NCBI RefSeq assembly: GCF_050789285.1
Contig: NZ_JBOUVX010000004.1
Span: 62,001 to 126,000, forward strand
Length of the DNA stretch: 64,000 bases
Direction: 5' to 3'
From: CAVPWP01 sp050789285
GTDB taxonomy: Bacteria > Pseudomonadota > Alphaproteobacteria > Rhodobacterales > Rhodobacteraceae
Shown: positions 1 to 9,165 of the stretch, piece after piece
Layout: every line of letters begins with the position of its first letter
Position numbering within the stretch: position 1 is the stretch's first letter
Notes under the pieces: generated by a model
What the model saw: only the letters and a program-made list of their open reading frames with translations
Database searches by the model: none
Told to the model about the DNA's origin: nothing
Position numbers and translations under genes: made by a program

Positions 1-15
1 CATGAGTTTCTTCAT
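1..15 (-). CDS. start of a gene running off the left edge, probably the ABC substrate-binding protein
   Basis: Only five codons are inside the window. Read leftward they are ATG AAG AAA CTC ATG, i.e. MKKLM, a basic start typical of a signal peptide. A GGAGG ribosome binding site lies at 21-25, five bases before the ATG. The gene begins 30 bases after the end of a PotC-type permease on the same strand. ABC operons of this kind usually encode one periplasmic binding protein, and none is seen elsewhere in this operon, so I infer that this is it. The function rests on context only. Confidence 0.5.
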
Positions 16-45
16 TGGATCCTCCAGGTTGGTCGATCTTCGATT

Positions 46-849
46 TCAGTCCCGTTTGCGCGTCAGAACGAAGAATGCCGTCAGCATGATCACCGTCAGC
101 AGCAAGAGCAATGTCGAGATCGCGTTGATCTCGGCCGAGACCGACCGACGGATCTGCGCGAGCATGTAGGTGGGCAGCGTATCCTGCCCGGCCGATTTCA
201 CGAAGAGCGTGATGACCACGTCGTCAAGCGAGGTGACGAAGGCCAGCATCAGCCCGGCGACAATCCCCGGCATCAAGAGCGGCAGCGTGACGTGGCGAAA
301 CGCCTGCCAGGGCGTGGCGTAAAGATCGGCGGCCGCCACCTCGAGGCTTTGGTCCATGCCTTCAAGCCGCGCCCGGATCGGCAGATAGGCGAAGGGGATG
401 CAGAAGGCCGAATGCGCGGCGATCAGGTAGCCAAGCCCCTGATAGCCGGTCGCCACCTTGATCGAGGCGAAGAAGATCAGAAGGGCAACCGCCGTCACGA
501 TCTCGGGCACCATGAGCGGCTGGTTGATCATCAGGTAGATCACGGTCTGTCCCCGGGTCCGCCGCCGACGCGTCGTGCCAAGCGCGGCCATGGTCGCCAC
601 GAAGGTGGCGATGACCGAGGCGAAGGCGGCGATGGTCAGCGAGCGCAGCGTGACTTCGCGCACCTGCTGGTTGTTCCAGGCCTCGGGATACCACCGCAAC
701 GAGAAGCCTTCCCAGATCGCGATGCTGTCGCCGGCGTTGAAGGAGAAGGCGACAAGGATGAAGATCGGCAGGTAGAGCGCCGCAAAGACCAGCAGCGCCA
801 CCGTCGCGAAGCCGGGGATCCGCGAGGCGGAGAAGTCGCGCCTAGCCAC
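46..849 (-). CDS. ABC transporter permease, PotC-like
   Basis: A 267-residue inner-membrane permease of the spermidine/putrescine (PotC) type. The N-terminal helix (residues about 13-36) is followed by further hydrophobic segments, and the EAA loop of this family appears as EVAAADLYATPWQAFRHVTLPLL at about 170-192, which contacts the ATPase. The start overlaps the upstream PotB-like gene by 8 bases, so translation is probably coupled. It belongs to a leftward set: amidase, ATPase, PotB-like, this gene, then a probable binding protein. The substrate cannot be read from the permease; polyamines, amino-acid amides or other cationic amines are all possible. Confidence 0.9.
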   Translation of the reverse strand: MARRDFSASRIPGFATVALLVFAALYLPIFILVAFSFNAGDSIAIWEGFSLRWYPEAWNNQQVREVTLRSLTIAAFASVIATFVATMAALGTTRRRRTRGQTVIYLMINQPLMVPEIVTAVALLIFFASIKVATGYQGLGYLIAAHSAFCIPFAYLPIRARLEGMDQSLEVAAADLYATPWQAFRHVTLPLLMPGIVAGLMLAFVTSLDDVVITLFVKSAGQDTLPTYMLAQIRRSVSAEINAISTLLLLLTVIMLTAFFVLTRKRD

Positions 850-1750
850 GGGCGCTCTCCCGCGAGGTGACGCGCACGTAGAACACCAGTGCGATCGAGA
901 CGATCACGAGAAGCAGCACCGACAGCGCCGCCCCAAGCGGCCAGTTCCGGCCCTGCCCGAATTGCAGCTCGATGAAGTTTCCGATCATCATGTTGCGGCC
1001 GCCGCCGAGGATGCGCGGCGTGACATAGGCGCCAAGCGCCGGAATGAACACAAGGATCGAGCCCGCAACGATCCCGGGTCTGACGATGGGCATGATGACG
1101 CGGCGCAGCACCTGCCAGCGCGAGGCGTAAAGATCGTAGGCCGCTTCGATCAGGCGCATGTCGAACCGGTCGATCGCCGCGAAAAGCGGCAGCACCATCA
1201 GCGGAAGGTAGACATAGGTCATCCCCAGGAAGACCGCGAAGTCGGTATAGATGATCTGCAGCGGGGTATCGATCACGCCAAGGTGGATCAGCAGGGTGTT
1301 CAGGATGCCCTCGTTCCGGATGATCTGGTTGATCGCGAAGGTGCGGATCAGAAGGTTGGTCCAGAACGGAATGGTGATCAGGAACAGAAGCGCCGTGCGC
1401 ATCCGGGGCGGCCGCGTGGCGATGAACCAGGCCGTGGGGAAGCCCACGATGAAGGCGAAGACGGTCGTGGTCAGCGCCAGCTTCACCGACCTCCAGAAGA
1501 TCGTCAGGTGCGCGTCGGCCAGGCTGTAGGTGCCGTCGAAGATGTCGCGCGACAGGACGGTCGCGACCCAGGCGTCGGTCGAGAATTCCCACACCACGTT
1601 GCCGTACTGGCCCGGTGTCAGGAAGGAATAGACCACCATGATCAGAAGCGGGCCGGCGGCGGCGAAGGTCAGGATCACCAGCGCCGGTGCCGACAGAAGC
1701 CAGGACCCCCGCGCCTCGCGCCGTGCTGCCCTGTCTTCGGCCGCGCTCAT
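842..1750 (-). CDS. ABC transporter permease, PotB-like
   Basis: A 302-residue inner-membrane permease, the PotB partner of the downstream PotC-like protein. A short cytoplasmic N-terminus leads into a first helix (about residues 18-42). A long periplasmic stretch (about 45-85) precedes the remaining helices, and the EAA loop is near 195-220 (IEAAYDLYASRWQVLRRV). The gene starts 4 bases after the stop of the ATPase gene and its end overlaps the next permease, a compact operon arrangement. PotB/PotC heterodimers form the channel of this importer class. Confidence 0.9.
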   Translation of the reverse strand: MSAAEDRAARREARGSWLLSAPALVILTFAAAGPLLIMVVYSFLTPGQYGNVVWEFSTDAWVATVLSRDIFDGTYSLADAHLTIFWRSVKLALTTTVFAFIVGFPTAWFIATRPPRMRTALLFLITIPFWTNLLIRTFAINQIIRNEGILNTLLIHLGVIDTPLQIIYTDFAVFLGMTYVYLPLMVLPLFAAIDRFDMRLIEAAYDLYASRWQVLRRVIMPIVRPGIVAGSILVFIPALGAYVTPRILGGGRNMMIGNFIELQFGQGRNWPLGAALSVLLLVIVSIALVFYVRVTSRESARG

Positions 1751-1754
1751 CGCG

Positions 1755-2822
1755 TCAGTCCTCCAGCACTTGGACCGCGCCGGGCGCGAAGGTCACGCCC
1801 ACCTCGGTGCCCACGGGCGGCGCGTCGCCGCCGGCGGCCTCGGCCTGGTAGCGGGCGACCAGACCCGCGCCATCGGCAAGACGCAGGTGAACGTGGCTGT
1901 CGGTCCCGAAATAGACGGCCTCGCCCACAGTCGCGGTCAGAAGAGCATCGGGGCCCGCCGGCACGATGCGCACATGCTCGGGCCGCACGGCAAGGGTGTG
2001 ACGCCCCTCGGGCGCCGCCGCGTCGACGGGGATGGCGACCCCGCCCGCGATCTTTGCGACCCCGCCGCGGACCTCGCCCGGCAGGAAGTTCGTCTCGCCG
2101 ATGAAATCGGCGACGAAGCGGTTGACGGGATGGTTGTAGATCTCGCGCGGGGACCCGACCTGGAGAAGCCGGCCCGCGCTCATCACGGCGATCCGGTCGG
2201 ACATGGTCAGCGCCTCTTCCTGGTCATGGGTCACGAAGATGAAGGTGATCCCAAGCTCAAGCTGAAGCCGCTTGAGTTCCGACTGCATCTCCTTGCGCAA
2301 CTTGAGATCAAGTGCTGACAGCGGCTCGTCAAGCAGCAGCACCTCGGGCGACGGCGCAAGGGCGCGGGCCAGGGCGACACGCTGCTGCTGCCCGCCCGAA
2401 AGCTGCTGCGGCTTGCGGTCGGCCATCTCCTCGAGCCGGACGAGCGACAGCGCCCGGTCGACGGTCTGGGTCACTTCCGCAGACGGCCGGCCCCTCATCA
2501 CAAGGCCGAAACCCACGTTCTCGCGCACCGTCAGGTGCGGGAACAGGGCGTAACTCTGGAAGACCGTGTTCACCGGCCGGCGGTTCGGCGGTTCCTCGGT
2601 GATGTCGCGCCCGTTGAGAAGGATCTGCCCCGCGGTGGGCGTCTCGAAGCCAGCGATCATCCGCAGAAGCGTCGTCTTGCCACAGCCCGAAGGACCGAGA
2701 AGCGTGAAGAATTCGCCCTTGCGGATCGCGATCGATACATCGTCCAGCGCGACCACTTCCTTGGGGCCGGACCCGTACACCTTGCGGGCCGACCGCGCCT
2801 CGATCGCGTCTTCTATCGCCAC
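1755..2822 (-). CDS. ABC transporter ATP-binding protein, PotA-like
   Basis: A 355-residue ATPase that powers the PotB/C-like permease pair. Visible motifs are Walker A GPSGCGKTT, signature LSGGQQQR, Walker B LLLDEPLSALD and the switch His in FVTHDQEEAL, followed by a C-terminal TOBE-type domain (about 255-355). I chose the GTG at 2822 because GGAGG lies five bases before it. A longer reading up to 2987 would overlap the upstream amidase and adds sequence without homology. The gene begins 62 bases after the amidase stop on the same strand. Confidence 0.92.
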   Translation of the reverse strand: MAIEDAIEARSARKVYGSGPKEVVALDDVSIAIRKGEFFTLLGPSGCGKTTLLRMIAGFETPTAGQILLNGRDITEEPPNRRPVNTVFQSYALFPHLTVRENVGFGLVMRGRPSAEVTQTVDRALSLVRLEEMADRKPQQLSGGQQQRVALARALAPSPEVLLLDEPLSALDLKLRKEMQSELKRLQLELGITFIFVTHDQEEALTMSDRIAVMSAGRLLQVGSPREIYNHPVNRFVADFIGETNFLPGEVRGGVAKIAGGVAIPVDAAAPEGRHTLAVRPEHVRIVPAGPDALLTATVGEAVYFGTDSHVHLRLADGAGLVARYQAEAAGGDAPPVGTEVGVTFAPGAVQVLED

Positions 2823-2884
2823 CCGGACCTCCGATTTCCTTGCTGCCACGATGGACGATGCCGCAGCCCGAAAGCAAGCCTCGT

Positions 2885-4366
2885 CTAGGGGCGAAGCGCG
2901 CCGGACCCGCCCCCCGAGCGGCCCTGATGACCGACCCCGTTCGGTCTGCGATGAAACCACGGGCGCGCACGCTCGAGTTCCGCGCAAAGCGACAGCAGCA
3001 GTTCATCCTCGCCGAAGCGCGCGGCAAGGTGGATGCCGACGGGCAGACCTTCCGGCGACCAATGCAGGGGAACCGACGCCGCCGGCTGGCCGCTTGCGTT
3101 GAAGGCCGCCGTGAACGGCGAATAGGCGAAGACCCCGTCGGGACCCGTTCGAAAGGCAAGGTAGTCGTCGGTCGCGTGGTCGAAGCGGCCGATACGAGCG
3201 GGGGGTTCGGCCAGGGTGGGTGTCAGCAGGATGTCGTGGTCGGCCATGAATTCCGCCATCGCACGGCCGTAGGCATGGACGGCATTGACGCATTCAAGAT
3301 AGCGGTCGCCCGAAACGGTGGCGGCATGCGCCATCGCGCCGCGGGTGACGCCTTCCACTTCGCCTGCCTCAAGCGGGCGCCCGCGGGCGGTGACGGCGCG
3401 GCGAACCGACAGCGCCGCACCACAGGCCACGATGTCGGTCCAGGCCCGCATCATGCCCGCCGTGTCGGCCTGGCGCGGCACGGCCGGCTCGATCTCGTGG
3501 CCGAGATCCTCGAGAAGGGCGGCGGCGTCGAACACCGCGCGGCGGCAGTCGGGATGCACGGGATCGCCGGTCAGGGTCGTTTCGCACAGCGCCACGCGCA
3601 AGCGGCGGGGGGCGCGATCGATCGCCTGACGGAATGTCCGCCGCAGGGGCGGCGCCCAGTAGGGCGCGCCCAGATCCGCGCCCTGGGTGCCATCGAGGAG
3701 GATCGCCGTGTCGCGAACGCTGCGGGTCAGGAAACCGTCGATCGCCATGCCGGCCCAGCCTTCGCCGTAGTAGGGTCCATCGGGCAGACGGGCGCGGGTC
3801 GGTTTCACCCCGAAAAGCCCGCAGTTCGACGCGGGGATGCGGACCGATCCGCCGCCATCGGACCCATGGGCGGCCGGGACGATTCCGGCTGCCACCGCCG
3901 CCCCCGCCCCGCCCGACGATCCGCCCGGCGTCCGGCCCAGATCCCAGGGATTGCGCGTCGGGCCGCCATAGACGGCGGCCTCGGTCGCGGGACCGATCCC
4001 GCCCTCGGGCGCGGTGGTGCGCCCGAACACGACAAGCCCCATCGCGGCCAGCCGCGCATAGATCGCCGAATCGCGCGCATAGCGCGTGTTCGCGAAAAGC
4101 CGCGAGCCGTTGTTCGACGGAAAGTCGACTGCCTCGGCGCCCAGGTCCTTGAGCAGGAAGGGAACGCCGCGCAGCGGGCCTTCAGGCAGGCCTTGGGCGA
4201 TTTTCCGGCGTGCCACCCCTTCGGCCAGCATCACAACCGCGTTGAGATCCGCGTTCACCTCGCCCACCTGGGCGAGTGCAGCGTCAAGCAACTCGTCCGC
4301 GCTGACCTCGCCGCGCGCCACCAGCGCCGCAAGCGCGGTGGCGTCGTGATCGTCGTATCCGGTCAT
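2885..4366 (-). CDS. amidase signature family hydrolase
   Basis: A 493-residue amidase-signature enzyme, predicted to hydrolyse a carboxamide to acid and ammonia in the cytoplasm. The Ser-cisSer-Lys triad is present: Lys73 in LLKD, Ser150 in PGGSSGG and the nucleophile Ser174 in DGGGSVRIPAS. This is the usual length for the family. It is the first gene of the leftward operon that continues into a PotABC-type importer, suggesting that it acts on the imported compound or a derivative. A second, divergent amidase lies 142 bases away. Substrates in this family cannot be predicted from sequence. Confidence 0.9.
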   Translation of the reverse strand: MTGYDDHDATALAALVARGEVSADELLDAALAQVGEVNADLNAVVMLAEGVARRKIAQGLPEGPLRGVPFLLKDLGAEAVDFPSNNGSRLFANTRYARDSAIYARLAAMGLVVFGRTTAPEGGIGPATEAAVYGGPTRNPWDLGRTPGGSSGGAGAAVAAGIVPAAHGSDGGGSVRIPASNCGLFGVKPTRARLPDGPYYGEGWAGMAIDGFLTRSVRDTAILLDGTQGADLGAPYWAPPLRRTFRQAIDRAPRRLRVALCETTLTGDPVHPDCRRAVFDAAALLEDLGHEIEPAVPRQADTAGMMRAWTDIVACGAALSVRRAVTARGRPLEAGEVEGVTRGAMAHAATVSGDRYLECVNAVHAYGRAMAEFMADHDILLTPTLAEPPARIGRFDHATDDYLAFRTGPDGVFAYSPFTAAFNASGQPAASVPLHWSPEGLPVGIHLAARFGEDELLLSLCAELERARPWFHRRPNGVGHQGRSGGGSGALRP

Positions 4367-4508
4367 CGGTCTTCTCCCCGCCCCATCCCCGTCTCACAGC
4401 CTAGCGACGCCCGGATCATCTGCAACCGGAACGCGGGCGCTTCCCTCGGCAAGTTGGGGCGACTACGGTTGGATTGCCCGCAGGCAAGTGCGATTGGGGG
4501 GCAAGGCG

Positions 4509-5972
4509 ATGACCGATCTGTATTATCTTCCGGCGACCGAGGTTTTGGACCTCTTTCGCCGGCGCGAGGTGTCGCCCATCGATTACCTCGAGGCGATTCT
4601 CGACCGGACAGCAGCGATGAACCCGGCGATCAACGCCTATGCCGACACCTATTTCGACGAAGCCCGTGCGGCGGCGCAGCGGGCCGAGACCGCCTATGCC
4701 ACCGGAACGGCCCGCCAGCTCGAGGGTCTGCCTGTCGCGGTGAAGGACGCCCAGCGCGTGGCCGGCAAGCGCACCACGCACGGATCGCTTGCCTTCGCCG
4801 ACAACGTCGAGACGATGTCCGACCCCACGATCGAGCGGCTTCAGGCGGCAGGCGCGATCCTTCACGCCCGCACCACGACACCCGAGTTCTGCCTGTCGGC
4901 GACCTGCGCCTCGCGCATGTGGGGGGTCACCCGCAACCCGTTCAATACCGACTTCGGCCCGGGGGGATCGTCCGGGGGATCGGCCGCAGCGCTGGCGGCC
5001 GGAATGACACCGGTGGCCACCGGGACCGACATCGGAGGGTCGATCCGCATTCCCGCCAGCGCCTGCGGGGTCGTGGGCTTCAAGCCCCCGCATGGCCGCA
5101 ACCCCGACGGCCCGCCCGCCAATTTCGACCGCTACAACCACTGCGGCGTCTTGACCCGCACGGTGGCCGAGACCGCGCTTCTTCAGAACGTGATCTCGGG
5201 CCCGCACCCGCGTGACCACGACAGCTTGCGCGACGTCGTCCGAATCCCCGGCGCCTTCCCGCCCGCGCCGCTGCGCGTCGCCTGGTCGATGGACCTCGGC
5301 TATGTCCCGATCAGCGCCGACGTCCGGCGCAACACCCTGTCCGCGCTGAACCGCTTCCGAGACGCCGGCTGCACGGTCGAGGAAGTCGACATCGGCTGGA
5401 CCCTCGAAACCGACCGGGCGGCGAACCAGTGGTATTCGGCCATGCATTTCGGCCGCCAGCCGCTGTGGAGCGCGCAGACCCATCGCGCGCTGCTGACCGA
5501 CTATGCACTGGCGGTCGCCGATCTGGCCGCAAAGCTTGGCCCCGACGACGTGGCCCGGTCCTGGGAAGTGCAGCATCGGATGTACCAGGTGATCGGCGCG
5601 ATCTTCGAGCGTTTCGATGTGCTTGTCTGCCCGACCCTGTCGGTGGGCGGCGTGCGCGCCGATCACGACCCGCTGTCGACGACCTTCGAGGTCGATGGAC
5701 AGGTCGTCGACGCGGAATACGGCTGGGTGCTGACCCATGCCTTCAACATGCTGCACAACTGCCCCGTCATGTCGGTGCCCTCGGGGCGCGACGCGAACGG
5801 GGTGCCGACCGGCATCCAGATCGTCGGCCCTACCTTCGACGATCTCACGGTGTTTCGCGCCGCGATGCTGTACGAAGCGGCGGCACCGGAAATGTTTCTG
5901 CCCGCCTCGGGGCGACCCGACCCCCGGCCCGATCCCCGGCCCGTCGACGGCCCCAACGGCAGCGCGGCCTAG
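4509..5972 (+). CDS. amidase signature family hydrolase (second, divergent)
   Basis: A 487-residue amidase-signature enzyme, not a recent duplicate of the neighbouring amidase. The triad is Lys79 (LPVAVKD), Ser154 (PGGSSGGS) and Ser178 (TDIGGSIRIPAS). I chose the ATG at 4509, two bases after a purine-rich GGGGGGCAAGG stretch. A GTG at 4488 in the same frame would add seven residues. The region 4367-4508 is the shared upstream region of the two amidases and must carry both promoters, but no clear operator is visible. Its stop codon interlocks with that of the convergent thiamine-diphosphate enzyme in the tetranucleotide CTAG. Confidence 0.9.
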   Translation: MTDLYYLPATEVLDLFRRREVSPIDYLEAILDRTAAMNPAINAYADTYFDEARAAAQRAETAYATGTARQLEGLPVAVKDAQRVAGKRTTHGSLAFADNVETMSDPTIERLQAAGAILHARTTTPEFCLSATCASRMWGVTRNPFNTDFGPGGSSGGSAAALAAGMTPVATGTDIGGSIRIPASACGVVGFKPPHGRNPDGPPANFDRYNHCGVLTRTVAETALLQNVISGPHPRDHDSLRDVVRIPGAFPPAPLRVAWSMDLGYVPISADVRRNTLSALNRFRDAGCTVEEVDIGWTLETDRAANQWYSAMHFGRQPLWSAQTHRALLTDYALAVADLAAKLGPDDVARSWEVQHRMYQVIGAIFERFDVLVCPTLSVGGVRADHDPLSTTFEVDGQVVDAEYGWVLTHAFNMLHNCPVMSVPSGRDANGVPTGIQIVGPTFDDLTVFRAAMLYEAAAPEMFLPASGRPDPRPDPRPVDGPNGSAA

Positions 5973-7558
5973 GCCACGTCCGCGACCCGGATCTCAAGGA
6001 TCGAGGGCCCCGCGATGGCGCGCAGGCGCCGCAGGGTTGCCGCGATCGCGGCGGGGTCGGCGGCGACGGCGGCATGGGGCATGCCGCAGGCCCGGGCAAG
6101 GTCGGCGAAGTCGGGCGGTGTCGGATCGCAGCCGATCACAGGCGCGCCCGCATCCCGCATCGAGGTCGCGATCTCGCCATAGCCCCGGTTGTTCCAGATC
6201 ACGAAAGTGACGGGAAGCGCCTCCTGCGCGGCGGTCATGAGTTCGGCCAGGCTGAACTGCGCGCCGCCGTCGCCCGTCAGGCACAGGACGGGAAGATCGG
6301 GGCGCGCGATGGCAGCGCCGATGGCGGCGGGAATGGCATAGCCCAGCGCGCCGTATCCGGTGGCCGAATTGAACCACCCCCCGGCCCGGTCGGGATCATA
6401 AAACAGGTTGCCGGCGTAGACCGGCTGGGTGCTGTCGCCCACGATCAGCGCGCCGGGGACGGCCTCGCGCATCGCGTCGAGACAGCGCACCTCGGCCCGC
6501 ATTTTCGGACCAATCTCGTCCCAGGCGGCGTCCCGGGCAGCGGCGGCACGGGCCTGGGCGCGGGCAGGCTCGGCCGCGTCGGGGCCAAGATCCCGCAGAA
6601 GCGCATGTGCCGCGTCCGAGGCATCGGCCATGATGGCGATGCGCGCCGGATGTCGGGCCAGTTGGTCGGGGCAGATGTCGACGCGCACCAGCGACGGCAG
6701 GCGCGGCATCCCGCCGGTGCCGTACATATCGTAGTCCGTCGGCCCAAGCTCGGTCCCAAGGGCAAGCACGACGTCGGCGCCTTCAAGAAGATCGCGCACC
6801 GCCCTTAGGCTGGGACTGGCGGGCACGACAAGCGGGTGTGCATGCATCCGACCGCGCCCGTTCACCGTCTGGACCACCGGCGCCCCCAATCGCTCGGCAA
6901 GGGCCGCAAGGACCGCCCCTTCGCGCATCCCGCCCCCGGCCAAGATCACCGGGGCGCGCGCGGTAGCCAGAAGGCCCGCGGCGTCGGCGATCACCGCGGG
7001 ATCGGGGCGCGGTACGGCCACCGGCGCGGCCGGGCCGCTGTCGCCCCCGACGGGCAGGCCGGCCACGTCGATGGGCACCTCGACATGCACGGGGCCGGGG
7101 CGCCCCGCCGCGAGCCGGGCAAGGGCCCGGTCGATGGCGGGACACAGGTCGTCCGGCGTCTCGACACGCTCCGAACTCAGCGCAACACCGGCGGCCAGGG
7201 TGCGCTGGTCGGGAAGCTCGTGCAGATAGCCGAGCCCTTGCCCAAGACTGTCCCGCGCATTGACCCCCGACAGGACAAGAACCGGCACGCTGTCGGCGCG
7301 GGCCTGCGCCATCGCGGTCAACGTGTTGGTCAGACCGGGGCCGGTGATGACAAGGGCCACGCCCGGCTTGCCGCTGGCGCGGGCATAGCCGTCGGCCATG
7401 AACCCCGCGCCCTGTTCGTGGCGCGGGGTCACATGCCGGATCCCCGAGTCGGCAAGACCCCGGTAAAGCTCGATCGTATGAACGCCGGGAATGCCGAAGA
7501 TCGTATCGACGCCGCGCGCGACCAGCGCGCGGACCAGTGCTTCGCCCACCGTCGTCAC
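5969..7558 (-). CDS. aruI: thiamine-diphosphate enzyme, 2-ketoarginine (5-guanidino-2-oxopentanoate) decarboxylase-like
   Basis: A 529-residue enzyme of the acetolactate-synthase fold. The catalytic Glu is in TPRHEQGAGFMADGYAR (about 42-58), and the ThDP/Mg site is GDGGAQFSLAELM ending in WNN near 435-465. AruI decarboxylates 2-ketoarginine to 4-guanidinobutyraldehyde in the arginine transaminase pathway. The N-terminal stretch with GIPGVHTIELYRGL, as I remember it, is close to AruI. Its start overlaps the stop of the upstream AruH-like aminotransferase by 4 bases, so a ketoacid passed from one to the other is a sensible reading. A generic acetolactate-synthase-like decarboxylase for another ketoacid remains possible. 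Confidence 0.72.
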   Translation of the reverse strand: MTTVGEALVRALVARGVDTIFGIPGVHTIELYRGLADSGIRHVTPRHEQGAGFMADGYARASGKPGVALVITGPGLTNTLTAMAQARADSVPVLVLSGVNARDSLGQGLGYLHELPDQRTLAAGVALSSERVETPDDLCPAIDRALARLAAGRPGPVHVEVPIDVAGLPVGGDSGPAAPVAVPRPDPAVIADAAGLLATARAPVILAGGGMREGAVLAALAERLGAPVVQTVNGRGRMHAHPLVVPASPSLRAVRDLLEGADVVLALGTELGPTDYDMYGTGGMPRLPSLVRVDICPDQLARHPARIAIMADASDAAHALLRDLGPDAAEPARAQARAAAARDAAWDEIGPKMRAEVRCLDAMREAVPGALIVGDSTQPVYAGNLFYDPDRAGGWFNSATGYGALGYAIPAAIGAAIARPDLPVLCLTGDGGAQFSLAELMTAAQEALPVTFVIWNNRGYGEIATSMRDAGAPVIGCDPTPPDFADLARACGMPHAAVAADPAAIAATLRRLRAIAGPSILEIRVADVA

Positions 7559-8742
7559 GCGCGCACCCCGGCCAGGGTCCGGGCATAGGCGGCGATCCGG
7601 TCGCAGGCCTCGGCGAAGCGGTCGTCGTCCACGGTGAGCGCAACCCGCACCCAGTCACCAAGCGAGGCGCCGAAGGACGCCCCCGGCATCACCGCGACGC
7701 CCGCCTCCTCGATCAGGCCGGCGGCGAAGGCTGCGCCATCCAGACCGGTGCCCCGCACGTCGATCAGGGCGAACATCCCCGCCTGGGGCGCATGGACGCG
7801 CAGCGGCCCGTCGCCTTCGAGCCGGGTCTTGAGACGCCGCGCGCGCGCCGCGAAGCGCTGCCGCATCCCCGCCGCGACGGGCGAGGGCGCCCGAACCGCA
7901 GCCTCGGTCATGTCCGCGATGAAGGGCTGGTTGCCGAAAAGCATCGTTTCGGACAGCGGCAGAAGCCGCGCCGCGAAATCGGCCGGCGCCACGATCCAGC
8001 CGCTGCGCATTCCCGGCATGGCGTGCGACTTCGAGATCGAAGAGGCAGCGACCACCCGGTCGGCCAGATGGGGAAACGCCAGGGGCGACACGAATTCAGC
8101 CCCCTCGAAGACCAGATCCTCATAGACCTCGTCCGACAGGATCCACAGGTCGTGTGCCGTCGCGACCTCTCCGATCGCCTGCAGATCGTCCCGGCTCAGG
8201 ATCGCCCCGGTGGGATTGTGCGGCGAGTTCAGAAGGATCGCGCGCGAGCGCGGCGTGACGCGCGCGGCAAGATCGGCCGCGTCCATCCGAAAGCCACGCT
8301 CGGGGCGCAGGGGCACCGGCACGGGCGCCGCGCCGCCGGCACGGATCACGCCTTCGTAAGTGGCATACATGGGATCGCCGACCAGAACCTCGGCCCCGAC
8401 TTCGCCCACGCCAAGAAGCAGGGCGAAAAGCGCGGTCTGCGTTCCGGGAAAGCACAGGATCTGGTGCTCGGTGATCGTCCGGCCGGCACTGCGGGAATAG
8501 CGCTCGGCCAGCGCGCGGCGCAGCCCGGCCTCGCCCCGGCCGTCCGAATAACCGGTGCGCCCGGCCCGAAGCGCGGCGACGGCGACTTCGGTCAACACGG
8601 GCGGCGCGGGCACGTCGGGTTCACCGATCGTCAGTTCGATCACGTCACGGCCTTGCGCCGCCAGCGCGCGGGCGCGGTAGTGGATCTCCCACTTGGCGCC
8701 GCCAAGCCCGGCTAGGCGATCGAGGATCGCGGCGTGTTTCAT
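7555..8742 (-). CDS. aruH: PLP-dependent aminotransferase, arginine:pyruvate transaminase-like
   Basis: A 395-residue fold-type I aminotransferase. Features include the NSPHNPTG motif (about 171-178), DEVYEDL, and the PLP lysine in SSISKSHAMPGMRSGW (about 231-246). Several stretches (WEIHYRA, EPDVPAP, PMYATYEG, AHDLWILSDEVY, SKSHAMPG) match what I recall of Pseudomonas AruH, which transaminates arginine with pyruvate. It is coupled by a 4-base overlap to an AruI-like decarboxylase, the next step of that pathway. No 4-guanidinobutyraldehyde dehydrogenase or guanidinobutyrase is seen nearby, so the pathway would have to finish elsewhere. Another amino acid substrate cannot be excluded. Confidence 0.78.
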   Translation of the reverse strand: MKHAAILDRLAGLGGAKWEIHYRARALAAQGRDVIELTIGEPDVPAPPVLTEVAVAALRAGRTGYSDGRGEAGLRRALAERYSRSAGRTITEHQILCFPGTQTALFALLLGVGEVGAEVLVGDPMYATYEGVIRAGGAAPVPVPLRPERGFRMDAADLAARVTPRSRAILLNSPHNPTGAILSRDDLQAIGEVATAHDLWILSDEVYEDLVFEGAEFVSPLAFPHLADRVVAASSISKSHAMPGMRSGWIVAPADFAARLLPLSETMLFGNQPFIADMTEAAVRAPSPVAAGMRQRFAARARRLKTRLEGDGPLRVHAPQAGMFALIDVRGTGLDGAAFAAGLIEEAGVAVMPGASFGASLGDWVRVALTVDDDRFAEACDRIAAYARTLAGVRA

Positions 8743-8866
8743 GGCGCTGCCTCGTCACTGAACGGAATGGCCCGGGGCAAGGCGCCCGGCACGCGGCGGA
8801 CCTGACAGGACGGCGATGGCTTCGTCAAGGCCGGTCGGGGTCCGCGCGCCGCGATGCGCGGCATCA

Positions 8867-9160
8867 TCAGTCGCGCCCCCCGACAAGCTGTCCATCGGGC
8901 AGGCGCAGCACGGCATCGTCGTCAAGATCCGGCTGGCCGCTTGCCTCGGGGGTGCAGGGCGCGGTGGCCCCGTCCGGGCAAACCCTGTCGGCCCGCGCGC
9001 GCTGAAGCGTCTGAAGAGACCGGTGTCGCGCCGTGCAGCTTTGGCATTCGGTCCCGGGCGCCGCGACCTCTGTCGCCCCTGCCGCGTCGGCAGCGGTATC
9101 GGACTGCGCCGCGAACGGGGCCGCCAAAAGCGCCAAGGCGAAAGGGACGGTGCGATGCAT
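8867..9160 (-). CDS. small predicted secreted protein with conserved-looking cysteines
   Basis: A 97-residue ORF starting 6 bases after the ferritin-like gene on the same strand. The N-terminus (MHRTVPFALALLAAPFAAQS) looks like a Sec signal peptide. The mature part has four Cys in the pattern CxxC-x18-CxxxxxxxC (ECQSC near residue 40, VCPDGATAPC near 60-69). I do not recognise a family. Position and signal peptide support a real gene at the end of the TMADH-like operon, but codon evidence is thin in such GC-rich DNA. The 124 bases between it and the aminotransferase hold nothing I can identify. Confidence 0.45.
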   Translation of the reverse strand: MHRTVPFALALLAAPFAAQSDTAADAAGATEVAAPGTECQSCTARHRSLQTLQRARADRVCPDGATAPCTPEASGQPDLDDDAVLRLPDGQLVGGRD

Positions 9161-9165
9161 CGCCG

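Noticed and set aside
2840..5215. 791-codon open frame on the + strand over the amidase genes
   Set aside because: Arg/Gly/Ala-rich antisense shadow of the amidase genes without domain features; GC-rich DNA gives long false frames.
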